Origin: Phaeodactylibacter luteus
GTDB lineage: Bacteria > Bacteroidota > Bacteroidia > Chitinophagales > Saprospiraceae
Direction: 5' to 3'
NCBI RefSeq assembly: GCF_007993045.1
Contig: NZ_VOOR01000015.1
Location: 1 to 64,000 of the forward strand
DNA length: 64,000 bases
Shown: one piece after another, positions 1-8,477 of the stretch
Layout of the letters: each line of letters starts with the position of its first letter
Position numbering within the stretch: position 1 is the stretch's first letter
Made by a program: the position numbers and the translations under genes
Notes under the pieces: generated by a model
Databases searched by the model: none
The model's input: the letters and a program-made list of their open reading frames with translations, nothing else
What the model was told of the DNA's origin: nothing

Positions 1-49
1 GTTTTTCTGGCGTTGGTACTTTAACCTTGGGAGCTTTATCCTTTATTCC

Positions 50-269
50 GGTGTTTTGGTGTTCCTGGCTCTGCCTCTGCTAAGGCTTAGGCTGGCCTGT
101 GGCAGGATGTGGATGAGCCCATCCGTGCCCCTCCGTACAGCAAGCTGTCGCCCCCCAGGAAGACCAAGCTTCGCCCCTCAACCTCAACCTCAATCTCAAT
201 CTCAACCTCAACCTCAATCTCAACCTCAACCTCAATCTCAACCTCAACCTCAACCTCAACCTCAATCTC
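50..269 (+). repeat. Direct repeat unit R1 with hexamer array
   Basis: A unit of about 220 bp ends in an array of CTCAAC/CTCAAT hexamers (about 176-269). The part before the array (ggtgttttggtgt, gcaggatgtggatgag, aggaagaccaagct) recurs in the same order and orientation at about 7062-7280. The two units therefore flank the first GLUG cassette as direct repeats. The long peptides readable through the array are low-complexity shadows. Apart from this repeat I see nothing gene-like in 1-481. Confidence 0.8.
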
Positions 270-481
270 CCTACCCTCCCTAAGCCCCTCCAAAGCAGCT
301 TTGTATTGCATAAAAACCTAATAAGATATTTTGAGAGTTGAGCTGTAAGTAGCTGTAAAACAAATTGTTAAAGTATTTAAGAGTTTCAAAGTATTGTATC
401 GCTACGCTAATATGCTGTGTTTTGCGACTGTAGTCGTTTTGACCAAATATTATACGTCAAACAGAAAAAGCACAGACAAAT

Positions 482-3400
482 ATGTACTTACTCCAAACTC
501 TTTCGTACGCTCGTACGACCGGCAAACTCCTTCTTTTATTCTTGTTGCTCACCCTTGGAGCCCGGCAGGGTTTCGCGCAGTACGGTGGCGGAAATGGTAC
601 TTCGGGCAGTCCGTATTTGATATCAACTGCAGCACATTTAGTAAGTTTATCGCAAGATCCCAATGACTGGGCGCTGCACTTTAGACAAACAGCCAATATT
701 AACCTGAATGGTGTGTCCCTTAATGACATAGATTTCAGCGGTGTCTACGACGGTGACAACTTCACGATTTCCAATTACACCATAACCGGTACTTCGAACG
801 ACAAAGGCTTGTTTAGTGAGCTCGTTGGATCGGCCACAGTGCAGGATCTGACCCTGAATAATTTCAATATCTCCGGTGGCGTAAGGGTCGGTGGGTTGGC
901 AGGAAAAGCGAGCGGAGGTACGACCATTGATAACGTAGATGCTACAGGGGTCAGCATCGATGGCAATTTTGATAGCGGCGGGCTGATTGGAGAATGTGGT
1001 GGATGCACGATACAAAACTCCACTGTGGATGCAACAAGTATGATAGATTGCGGCAATACGGGTGGTGGAATCGTGGGCAAATCAGTAAGTAGTGCTACCT
1101 ATACCAACTTATCGAGTAGTGCACAAATGACGGGGTCCAGTTTGGGTGGAATTGTAGGCAACATTTTTAACAACCCCACCTTTACCAATTGCAGCAGTGC
1201 CGCAACGATAAGCAATAGTTCGGACCGTTTGGGCGGGATTGCCGGTAAATGCACAGATACGCCCTCCTTTAGCGGCTGCTCCTTTTCGGGCTCTATATCG
1301 GGTACCTGGCACTGCGGCGGCATTATTGGCCGGGTGGAAGGCGGTACAGCCACGATAACGAATTGCAACAATTCAGGCAGCATAACGCAGACCGCCGATG
1401 AGGGTGGCGGTATCATCGGGACCACAGACGGGACTGCGAATGTCAGCACCTCTTATAACACGGGCAGCATCAATGCCAATTGGAAATCAGCCGGTATCAT
1501 CGGAAGAGTCAATTCAAACAGTACGGTCACGATTACGGAGTGCTATAATTCAGGTACTATAACATCGAACGCAAATCAGGCCGGTGGCATAGTCGGAACC
1601 TCAACCGGCGTGTCGAACATTATCGAATCGTATAACACCGGCAGCATCACTTCCAGTGCCAATTCTGGTGGTATTATCGGGAGAGTGGAAACTCCTGCTT
1701 CCGGGCATTCCAGCCTGACCGACTGCTATAATACCGGTGCGATCGACGGAGGATGGTCGGCGGGTATAATTGGTGAGGAAACGGATGGAGGTGCCACAAC
1801 GGTTGTGAATTGTTACAACGCAGGGACCGTTGACAATGATTCATCGGTTGGAGACCTTGTGTCTAAAGGTGGTTCTGCAACCGTCACTGCAACTAACTGC
1901 TTCTACGATGAGCAGGTCAATACCGCTTTCACGAGCCAAACTATAACCGGAATAACTGGCAAGACCACCGCCGAGATGAAGGACTACACCACCTTCACTG
2001 CCGCCGGCTGGGACTTCGTCAGCGAGACCACCAACGGCACCGCTAATATTTGGGACGCCGACCAATTGGGCACCGTTAACAACGGCTACATGATACTCCG
2101 CTGGCAGGCAGGTGCGGACGATGACTTAATTTACACTTACTCCGGTGGGGCAGGAACGCAAGGCGACCCCTATCAGATTGCAACCGCAGCCGATTTGATT
2201 GCTTTGTCAGGCATAAGCGAGGATTGGGATAAGCACTTTAGGCAGACTGCTAATATTGACTTCGGTGCGGACGAGACTGCAGTAGACTGGGATAATGATG
2301 GTAGTCCGGACGGTGCCAGCCCTGCCGGTTTTTCGCCTATTGGCAATTTTGCAACCGAATTCACCGGCTCTTACGATGGAGATGGTAAGACCATTTCTAA
2401 TCTATTCATCAATCGGTCGGGTTCCTTTTATTTAGGGCTATTTGGGCGGGTGAGCCTTTCTGGCGGAGGAATATCAGATTTAGGATTGCTTAACGCAGAT
2501 ATAACGGGAAATTCATTTGTCGGTGCTATAGTTGGTTTTATTGCCTCCAGTTCGACCGGCAGCGTTAGTGGTTGTTACAGTACAGGTAGCGTTGTGGGAA
2601 GCAATAATCAGATTGGAGGATTAGTTGGCTCAGTTGGGAATAGCCCGACCTCTAGAATAGAGAATTGCTATTCCAGGTGTAGTGTGAACGGCGGCAGCAG
2701 GGTCGGAGGCTTGGTCGGCGTAATAGAGGCTGTTAATACTACTACAGCTATATCGAATTGCTACAGCACTGGTGCTGTAACAGGAACAGGAGATGATGTA
2801 GGAGGCTTGGTAGGCGCGAATATAAATGGCGGCATCACCACCGACTCTTTCTGGGACACGCAGACCTCCGGCCAGGCAACAAGCGCCGGCGGCACCGGCA
2901 AGACCACGGCGGAGATGAAGACGACCTCCACTTTTTCGGTTGCCGGGTGGGGCAATTCAGTATGGTATATGGATCCCGGTACGAACGATGGCTACCCCAA
3001 CTTGCAAGGCAATGGAACACAGATACCACTACCATCTCCTTACAATGATGGTGCCGGCGCTGGCACGGAGATGGACCCCCACCAAATCGCAAGCGTAGAG
3101 GACCTGATCTACCTGTCGCAGACTTCAGCAGACTGGGGGCTGCACTTTATACAGGTCGCTGATATCGACTTCGGTGCGGATGAAACAGCGGTAGACTGGG
3201 ACAATGATGGTAATCCGGACGGTGCGAGCCCTGCCGGTTTCTCGCCTATTGGCAATTCAACCGAATTCACCGGCTCTTACGATGGAGATGGTAAGACCAT
3301 TTCTAATCTATTCATCAATCGGCCAGCATCGGGTAATGTAGGGCTATTTGGGCAGGTGAGCCCTTCTGGCAGAGGAATATCAGATTTAGGGTTAATCAAT

Positions 3401-6400
3401 GTAAATATAACGGGAGATTTCAGAGTCGGTGCTTTAGCTGGTTGGTTGAAAGGTGGTAACGCCAGTGGTTGTTACAGTACAGGTAGCGTTGAGGGAACCC
3501 AAAATTCTGTTGGAGGGTTAGTTGGCGCTACAAGTAATACTACTATTACGGCAATTAGTAATTGCTATTCCACGTGTAGTGTGACAGGAAGCACCGAGTG
3601 TGGTGGTTTGGTCGGAGTAAACAATATTGAAACCACTATATCGAACTGCTACAGTACGGGTACTGTCACTGCTTCCGGTGGCACTCCTGTTGTCGGAGGC
3701 TTGGTAGGAGACAATAATTTTGATATCGGCACCATCACCAACTCTTTCTGGGACACGCAGACCTCCGGCCAGGCAACAAGCGCCGGCGGCACCGGCAAGA
3801 CGACAGCGGAGATGCAATCGTACGCAACCTTCCAAAGTGCGGGCTGGGACTTTGTCTCGGAGACGGCCAATGGCACAGCTGATGTATGGGACATGGACCA
3901 GGAAGGGACGGTCAACAACAGCTACCCCATCCTGAGTTGGCAGCCCGGGGCAGACCTCCGCACACAGAAGTACGGTGGCGGAAATGGTACTTCGGGCAGT
4001 CCATATGAGATTCATACTGCCACCCACCTCATTGAGCTGTCGAACAACAGCGGGGACTGGGATAAGCACTTTATTCAGACTGCTAATATCGACTTCGGTG
4101 CGGATGAGACAGCCGTAGACTGGGATAATGATGGTAATCCGGACGGTGCGAGCCCTGCCGGTTTCTCGCCTATTGGGAATAGTAGTACAACCAAATTCAC
4201 CGGCTCTTACGATGGAAATGAGAAGACCATTTCTAATCTATTCATCAATCGGGCGGTTGTAAATGGTATTGCGCTATTTGGCTATACTGAACTTTCCGGT
4301 GTAGGGATATCAGATTTAGGATTGCTTAACGCAGATATAACGGGATTTGCATTTGTCGGTGCTATAGTTGGTGATCTTTCCCCCGATGCGACCGCTGGTG
4401 TTAGTGGTTGTTATAGTACAGGTAGCGTTGATGGAGCATCGAGTATTGGAGGGGTAGTTGGCAGTGCCGGGAGCAGTTTCGGTACTGGCAGTATAATAGA
4501 GAATTGCTATTCCAGGTGTAGTGTGAACGGCTCCACCAGGCTCGGTGGTTTGGTCGGAACACTATATATTGGTTATACTATATCGAATTGCTACAGCACT
4601 GGTGCTGTAACAGTAACAGGAATAGGAGATAATGTAGGAGGCTTGTTAGGTCTAAGCTTTGGCGGCACCATCACCAACTCCTTCTGGGACACGCAGACCT
4701 CCGGCCAGGCAACAAGCGCCGGCGGCACCGGCAAGACGACTGCGGAGATGAAGACGGCCACCACTTTCACGGATGCCGGGTGGAGCACCCCCTGGTACCT
4801 CGATGCGACAGAAAACAACGGCTACCCCAACCTTTCAGGAGTAGGGCCTCCGCTGGCAAGTTACGGCACGGACCTGACGATTGTCTCTACTGGTGGCGGC
4901 ACACAGGATACAGACTGGGCTGTAAACGGAGGGATGCTCTATGGGGTATCTGGCGGAGCGGTGAGTGTTAATGCCAGCGATTTGAACAACCAACTGTCAA
5001 CTGGCGATCTGGAGCTCTTTGGCAACGGCCTGACGGTAAGCGAAAATATCGCACCGGGCAGTGGTACGCATACCCTCACGCTTGGTTTTTCCAACGGGGT
5101 AACGGTATCTGCAGGCAAAGGTATTGACCTCGGCGGCAGCCTGGTCAATAACAGCCCGCTGACGCTGACCTCCACCTCTACCAGCTACTCCAGCCTGAAG
5201 GTACTGGGTACGATCACCGGCACCGGCAGCATCAGCTACGAGCGCTACACCAATGAGGTGGGCATGGGCAGCTCCGGGGGCAACGACCTGGTGGGCACGC
5301 CATTCACGGGTCAGCCTTTCGGCCCTTTTGCCGCTGCCAATACGAATTTAGCGGCTTCCGGCAGCCTGCGGGCATTCGGCCCCTGGGACAACACGGGCAC
5401 CGGCTTTATCAACTATGATGTGACGGCCAATGCGGGCACCACGCTTACACCGGGCACCGGCTACCGGGCGGCGACTACAGATGGCTCACCCGTGATCTTC
5501 ACCGGTACGGTACAGACCGGCAATGTGACGGTGAATATCACCGATGCTGCCAGTCAGTGGAACGCCGTGGCCAACCCCTACCCGGCTTATCTGAGCATGG
5601 CGGACTTCCTAAACTACGACCACGGCGGAGGCGTGACCAACCAAAGCCTGATGGTAGAGAGCGCCGCCGGCATCTACGGCTACGATGGCAACAGCACCGA
5701 TGGCTGGACCGTCATCACGCTGGCGAATGCAAGCACGAGCCTGATGGCGCCCGGTCAGGGCTTCTTCGTAGCGGCAGACGCTGCGGATATTGATGCCTAC
5801 GATCTAACGTTTACGCCTACGATGATGCGCACGGGAGACAGCGACGACTTTATCAGTGGTTTCGCGCCGGTCCAAACGCCGGTTTACTTCAAACTGCAGG
5901 CCTTCACCGACAGCCGCAGCTACGGCACAAGCATCTACTTCAACGAAGCGTCTGCTACAGGGCTGGACGTAGGGTACGATGCGGTGCTATGGGGCGATGC
6001 CATCCCGGACTTTGCGGTGTACACCCATCTGGTATCGGAAGACGAAGGGGAGCCCTTCGCCTTGCAGTCCCTGGGCTTATCCGACCTGGATGACCCGGAG
6101 CTGGCCATCCCGCTGGGCCTGGAGGCCGCCGCCGGCATCCCGCTGACGCTTGCGATTACGGAAGAGGAACTGCCTGCGGGCATAGAGGTGTACCTGCTGG
6201 ACTCCCTGAACGGGGAGCGCACGCTGCTGAGCGGGCTGCCGTACACCTTCACGCCGAATGCAGCGCTGAGTGGCGCGGGCCGTTACTACCTGGTTTTCAA
6301 TGAGGGGCAGGTTGTCAGCACCTCCTCAGAGACGGATGGTGGCGATTTAAGCGCGCTGGTCATCTACGCCCCACAGTACCGGGAGGAGCTGGTCATAACC

Positions 6401-6586
6401 GGCGAGCTGCCGGGCGCGGCGCAGCTGTCGCTTTTCGATGTACAGGGCCGTAAGCTGCTGGGCCGGGCACTGTCGGCGGGCACTACGCAGCAAACGGTCG
6501 CTACGGGCAATCTGCCGGGCGGCATCTACCTGGTGCGCATAGAGAGCCCGCAGGGCGTACGTGCCGAACAGCTGTTTATCCCGTAG
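482..6586 (+). CDS. Giant GLUG-repeat surface protein with T9SS type A sorting domain (paralog 1)
   Basis: Predicted secreted surface protein of 2034 residues. It starts with a signal peptide (hydrophobic core LLLLFLLLTLG, cleavage near GFAQ). Four large modules follow, starting near residues 34, 552, 853 and 1162; each opens with a Y-x-G-G-x-G-T-x-x-x-P-Y-like motif and continues with many GLUG-type motifs (GGLVG, NCYSTGSV). From about 1480 there is a long non-repeat region shared with the protein at 14348-17353. The last ~80 residues (LVIYAP, LFDVQGR, GGIYLVRI) are a type A T9SS C-terminal domain. GLUG motifs occur in bacterial surface proteins and some IgA peptidases, but no peptidase domain is visible, so adhesion is the likeliest role. 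It is followed 89 bp later by a small Tat-like protein, as its paralog is. The modules are near-identical over long DNA stretches. Confidence 0.9.
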   Translation: MYLLQTLSYARTTGKLLLLFLLLTLGARQGFAQYGGGNGTSGSPYLISTAAHLVSLSQDPNDWALHFRQTANINLNGVSLNDIDFSGVYDGDNFTISNYTITGTSNDKGLFSELVGSATVQDLTLNNFNISGGVRVGGLAGKASGGTTIDNVDATGVSIDGNFDSGGLIGECGGCTIQNSTVDATSMIDCGNTGGGIVGKSVSSATYTNLSSSAQMTGSSLGGIVGNIFNNPTFTNCSSAATISNSSDRLGGIAGKCTDTPSFSGCSFSGSISGTWHCGGIIGRVEGGTATITNCNNSGSITQTADEGGGIIGTTDGTANVSTSYNTGSINANWKSAGIIGRVNSNSTVTITECYNSGTITSNANQAGGIVGTSTGVSNIIESYNTGSITSSANSGGIIGRVETPASGHSSLTDCYNTGAIDGGWSAGIIGEETDGGATTVVNCYNAGTVDNDSSVGDLVSKGGSATVTATNCFYDEQVNTAFTSQTITGITGKTTAEMKDYTTFTAAGWDFVSETTNGTANIWDADQLGTVNNGYMILRWQAGADDDLIYTYSGGAGTQGDPYQIATAADLIALSGISEDWDKHFRQTANIDFGADETAVDWDNDGSPDGASPAGFSPIGNFATEFTGSYDGDGKTISNLFINRSGSFYLGLFGRVSLSGGGISDLGLLNADITGNSFVGAIVGFIASSSTGSVSGCYSTGSVVGSNNQIGGLVGSVGNSPTSRIENCYSRCSVNGGSRVGGLVGVIEAVNTTTAISNCYSTGAVTGTGDDVGGLVGANINGGITTDSFWDTQTSGQATSAGGTGKTTAEMKTTSTFSVAGWGNSVWYMDPGTNDGYPNLQGNGTQIPLPSPYNDGAGAGTEMDPHQIASVEDLIYLSQTSADWGLHFIQVADIDFGADETAVDWDNDGNPDGASPAGFSPIGNSTEFTGSYDGDGKTISNLFINRPASGNVGLFGQVSPSGRGISDLGLINVNITGDFRVGALAGWLKGGNASGCYSTGSVEGTQNSVGGLVGATSNTTITAISNCYSTCSVTGSTECGGLVGVNNIETTISNCYSTGTVTASGGTPVVGGLVGDNNFDIGTITNSFWDTQTSGQATSAGGTGKTTAEMQSYATFQSAGWDFVSETANGTADVWDMDQEGTVNNSYPILSWQPGADLRTQKYGGGNGTSGSPYEIHTATHLIELSNNSGDWDKHFIQTANIDFGADETAVDWDNDGNPDGASPAGFSPIGNSSTTKFTGSYDGNEKTISNLFINRAVVNGIALFGYTELSGVGISDLGLLNADITGFAFVGAIVGDLSPDATAGVSGCYSTGSVDGASSIGGVVGSAGSSFGTGSIIENCYSRCSVNGSTRLGGLVGTLYIGYTISNCYSTGAVTVTGIGDNVGGLLGLSFGGTITNSFWDTQTSGQATSAGGTGKTTAEMKTATTFTDAGWSTPWYLDATENNGYPNLSGVGPPLASYGTDLTIVSTGGGTQDTDWAVNGGMLYGVSGGAVSVNASDLNNQLSTGDLELFGNGLTVSENIAPGSGTHTLTLGFSNGVTVSAGKGIDLGGSLVNNSPLTLTSTSTSYSSLKVLGTITGTGSISYERYTNEVGMGSSGGNDLVGTPFTGQPFGPFAAANTNLAASGSLRAFGPWDNTGTGFINYDVTANAGTTLTPGTGYRAATTDGSPVIFTGTVQTGNVTVNITDAASQWNAVANPYPAYLSMADFLNYDHGGGVTNQSLMVESAAGIYGYDGNSTDGWTVITLANASTSLMAPGQGFFVAADAADIDAYDLTFTPTMMRTGDSDDFISGFAPVQTPVYFKLQAFTDSRSYGTSIYFNEASATGLDVGYDAVLWGDAIPDFAVYTHLVSEDEGEPFALQSLGLSDLDDPELAIPLGLEAAAGIPLTLAITEEELPAGIEVYLLDSLNGERTLLSGLPYTFTPNAALSGAGRYYLVFNEGQVVSTSSETDGGDLSALVIYAPQYREELVITGELPGAAQLSLFDVQGRKLLGRALSAGTTQQTVATGNLPGGIYLVRIESPQGVRAEQLFIP
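2261..4775 (+). repeat. Near-identical modules inside the GLUG gene
   Basis: The sequence beginning ttcggtgcgga recurs at about 2261, 3170 and 4094 (spacings 909 and 924 bp, both multiples of three). The segment ending each module (gggacacgcagacctccggc) recurs near 2850, 3750 and 4687. These stretches are nearly identical DNA, which would allow in-frame recombination that adds or removes modules. Confidence 0.85.
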
Positions 6587-6609
6587 AGGATTCCCCCTTA
6601 ATATTTCTT

Positions 6610-6635
6610 CCCCCGGTGCAATACGGCGCCGGGGG
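6610..6635 (+). other. Strong stem-loop between GLUG gene and partner gene
   Basis: A 10-bp stem, CCCCCGGTGC against GCGCCGGGGG with one G-T pair, closes a 6-nt loop (6610-6619 / 6626-6635). It lies 24 bp behind the GLUG stop codon and 41 bp before the partner start. No T-tract follows, so it is a poor intrinsic terminator. It may protect an mRNA end or set the relative expression of the two genes. Confidence 0.5.
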
Positions 6636-6675
6636 GATCCAACTCATATCCATCAACGAATACAAATTTAAGGTC

Positions 6676-7032
6676 ATGAATATTGACAATAAGCATAAAG
6701 ACGCCTCAAAGGCACCCTTAATCAGCCGTCAGGAGGCGATCCGGAAGCTGGGCAAATACGCAGCGGCTACTGCAGCAGGGACGTTTCTGGTGCTGAGCCC
6801 GAAGCAGGCGCAGGCGAACTCTCCGGTCCCCGACCCCGGTGGCGACCCGTTTGGGGGTAGTGGCCGGCCTGGGGGCTATAGCCCTTCGGCACATGAATTT
6901 GAGACGGACCGTGGCCGTGGTGCTATATGGGGCGATGACGGTAATGCAGCCGATACCTATCGCAACCGCTCGCGGGGCGGTCAGCGCAGCGGTATCTGGG
7001 GCAGCTCGGATACGGAACGGCGCAGCCGGTAG
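6676..7032 (+). CDS. Small secreted Gly/Arg-rich protein with Tat-like signal (paralog 1)
   Basis: Function unknown; 118 residues from the ATG at 6676. I prefer this start to an upstream in-frame ATG at 6616, which overlaps the hairpin. The charged N-terminus leads into SRQEAIRKLGKYAAATAAG and a hydrophobic stretch ending at QAQA, a probable signal peptidase site. This resembles Bacteroidota Tat signals (SRREALKKLG), but the second Arg is Gln. The mature part is short, polar and rich in Gly and Arg (GGDPFGG, GRPGG) and ends in ERRSR. The protein at 17617-17982 shares the signal, the GGDPFGG-x-GRPGG segment and the S-x-IW...RSR tail. Both stand directly behind a giant GLUG protein, so a joint role is inferred. 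Confidence 0.75.
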   Translation: MNIDNKHKDASKAPLISRQEAIRKLGKYAAATAAGTFLVLSPKQAQANSPVPDPGGDPFGGSGRPGGYSPSAHEFETDRGRGAIWGDDGNAADTYRNRSRGGQRSGIWGSSDTERRSR

Positions 7033-7061
7033 GAGGGACCTGCTTGGGCATTGGCTTGGGG

Positions 7062-7280
7062 GGGCTGGTGTTTTGGGTTCTGGTTTTCTGGTGTTTTGGT
7101 GTAGCTAAGGCTGCGCCCAGGGCAGGATGTTGATGAGATCATCAGGGGCCTTCCGCAGGAAGACCAAGCTGCGTCCCTCAACCTCAACCCTCAACCTCAA
7201 CCCTCAACCTCAACCTCAACCCTCAACCTCAACCCTCAACCCTCAACCTCAACCTCAACCCTCAACCCTCACCTCAACCT
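7062..7280 (+). repeat. Direct repeat unit R2 with CTCAAC/CCTCAAC array
   Basis: Second copy of the unit at 50-269, in the same orientation. It has the same lead-in (ggtgttttggtgt, gcaggatgttgatgag, aggaagaccaagct), then an array of mixed 6- and 7-bp units (CTCAAC, CCTCAAC) at about 7176-7280. The 6/7-bp mixture shows that slippage and point change went different ways in the two arrays. The rest of 7033-7442 holds no gene that I can support. Confidence 0.8.
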
Positions 7281-7442
7281 CGGTCAACTCCCCGTTACAG
7301 ACCAACCATAGCCTGCCTCCGTATTGGGATACAGCAAATAAATTACTCCAATGTATTGTGTTGGGAGTATTCTTTGAGTGTAGGAGTAAGCTTGCGCGGA
7401 CCTCCCACACCTTCCTAACTTATTATCAAAAAATACAAAGAC

Positions 7443-7883
7443 ATGCAAATGAACCTATCTCCCAAAGTGCTCAAAAAGGGCGAAGGGGAACTCTTGAAAG
7501 TGCTACAGGATAACATTACGGTGAAAGTAGATGGCAGAGACACCTACGGACAGTTCACTGTGGTGGAAACCAACAATGAGGTGGGCGCCGGCGTACCGCC
7601 TCACTACCACGAACGCGAAGACGAGTGTTTCTACATCATTGAGGGTGAAGCGGAGTTTACCGTAGGGGGCGAGACGTTTACTGCCAAGACGGGTGATACA
7701 GTATTCGGTCCCCGTAATGTACCGCACAGTTACCGTTTTCTGAAACCCACAAAAATGCTGACCACTATCAGCCCTGCAGGTTTTGAGCGTATGTTTCGTG
7801 AGGTGCATAATATGGAAGATCAGTCTGACTATGGAGCAGTGGAGCGTATTTTTAACAACTACGGCGTTTATCTGGTGAGATAA
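7443..7883 (+). CDS. Single-domain cupin protein
   Basis: A 146-residue small beta-barrel protein of the cupin_2 type. The metal-site pattern is clear: G50 and the H54-x-H56-x4-E61-x6-G68 first motif, and the second motif with H95 in NVPHSYRF. These His and Glu residues normally hold Mn, Fe, Ni or Zn. The substrate cannot be read from sequence; such proteins include dioxygenases, isomerases and sugar-binding proteins. An alternative ATG lies two codons downstream. It stands alone: R2 lies upstream, and a mobile element was inserted 13 bp behind its stop codon. Confidence 0.85.
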   Translation: MQMNLSPKVLKKGEGELLKVLQDNITVKVDGRDTYGQFTVVETNNEVGAGVPPHYHEREDECFYIIEGEAEFTVGGETFTAKTGDTVFGPRNVPHSYRFLKPTKMLTTISPAGFERMFREVHNMEDQSDYGAVERIFNNYGVYLVR

Positions 7884-7896
7884 GCTCAAATGGATG

Positions 7897-8280
7897 GGGC
7901 GTGAACCAAATTGTCGCAGGCGTTTATGCTTTCCGGGCTCTAGTGCCTCAAGCCATAAATCCTTGCCACCCCAAGTTTCGTTCTTTTCCGCCTACTCTTC
8001 GTTGAAGAACCTTGGGCTAAAGTCGCGAACCTTCGCCTTGATTAGCCGGAAAACAACTTCAACTTAAGTATCAGAGATTTATGGCTTAAGGCACTAGGCT
8101 GGCATTGGCCTAGCGCTGCGAAGGGGGGGCGAAGGCCAGACCCGACGCCCGTAGGGCGAGGGGCCGAGCGGACAGCGAGCCCCGCAGCATAGCGGCACCT
8201 GCCCGCTGGCAGGGGCAGGCCCCTATCCTTACGGAGGGGGCAAGCCTCATCCCAAAAAAACGACAATCTGGTTTGCGCCC
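7897..8280 (+). mobile_element. MITE-like element, copy A, with 8-bp target duplication and nested insertion
   Basis: The left end GGGCGTGAACCAAATTGTCG and the right end, which reads inward as GGGCGCAAACCAGATTGTCG, form imperfect terminal inverted repeats. AATGGATG flanks the element on both sides (7889-7896 and 8281-8288). It carries no transposase gene. The G+C-rich middle (ggccgagcggacagcgagcccc) is shared by all copies in the window. A second palindromic element is nested at 7944-8093. Short ORFs readable through it are artefacts. Confidence 0.85.
7944..8093 (+). mobile_element. Nested 150-bp palindromic-end element in copy A
   Basis: Inverted ends TGCCTCAAGCCATAAA and TTTATGGCTTAAGGCA (one mismatch) bound a 150-bp insert. 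CTAG stands on both sides (7940-7943, 8094-8097), while uninserted copies read ctctagcctgg with a single CTAG. This fits a 4-bp target duplication. A related insert lies at 60290-60450. Confidence 0.75.
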
Positions 8281-8477
8281 AATGGATGAGCGCAAAAAGA
8301 AACAGCTCCGGTTTCGAGTTTTCCGGCAGGTACCCGGAATCCTTGAGGAGCTAAAGGTACCTTTTTCATAGTGGGCAGAGTGTGGCGGTTAAAAATAATG
8401 CTGCGCTCTGCTTTTTATTTTCCAGAGTGTCTGTGCTGTTTGGTTTTTTTTCTCCCGAGCCTTATTTTGAGTGAGAT

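Noticed and set aside
176-269. Hexamer array considered as a CRISPR or telomere-like repeat
   Set aside because: No spacers; it is a plain short tandem repeat and a second copy lies 7 kb away.
56-321. Several overlapping ORFs on both strands through the first hexamer array
   Set aside because: They translate a simple repeat (PQPQSQ, RLRLRL, EVEVEV) in every frame and have no independent support.
7127-7513. 128-codon ORF through the second array
   Set aside because: Half of it is repeat translation, and it overlaps the start of the well-supported cupin gene.
8042-8295. Minus-strand ORFs inside mobile element A, with similar ones at 60399-60669
   Set aside because: The peptides are translations of a non-coding repeat present many times between genes; such ORFs are often annotated as hypothetical proteins by mistake.
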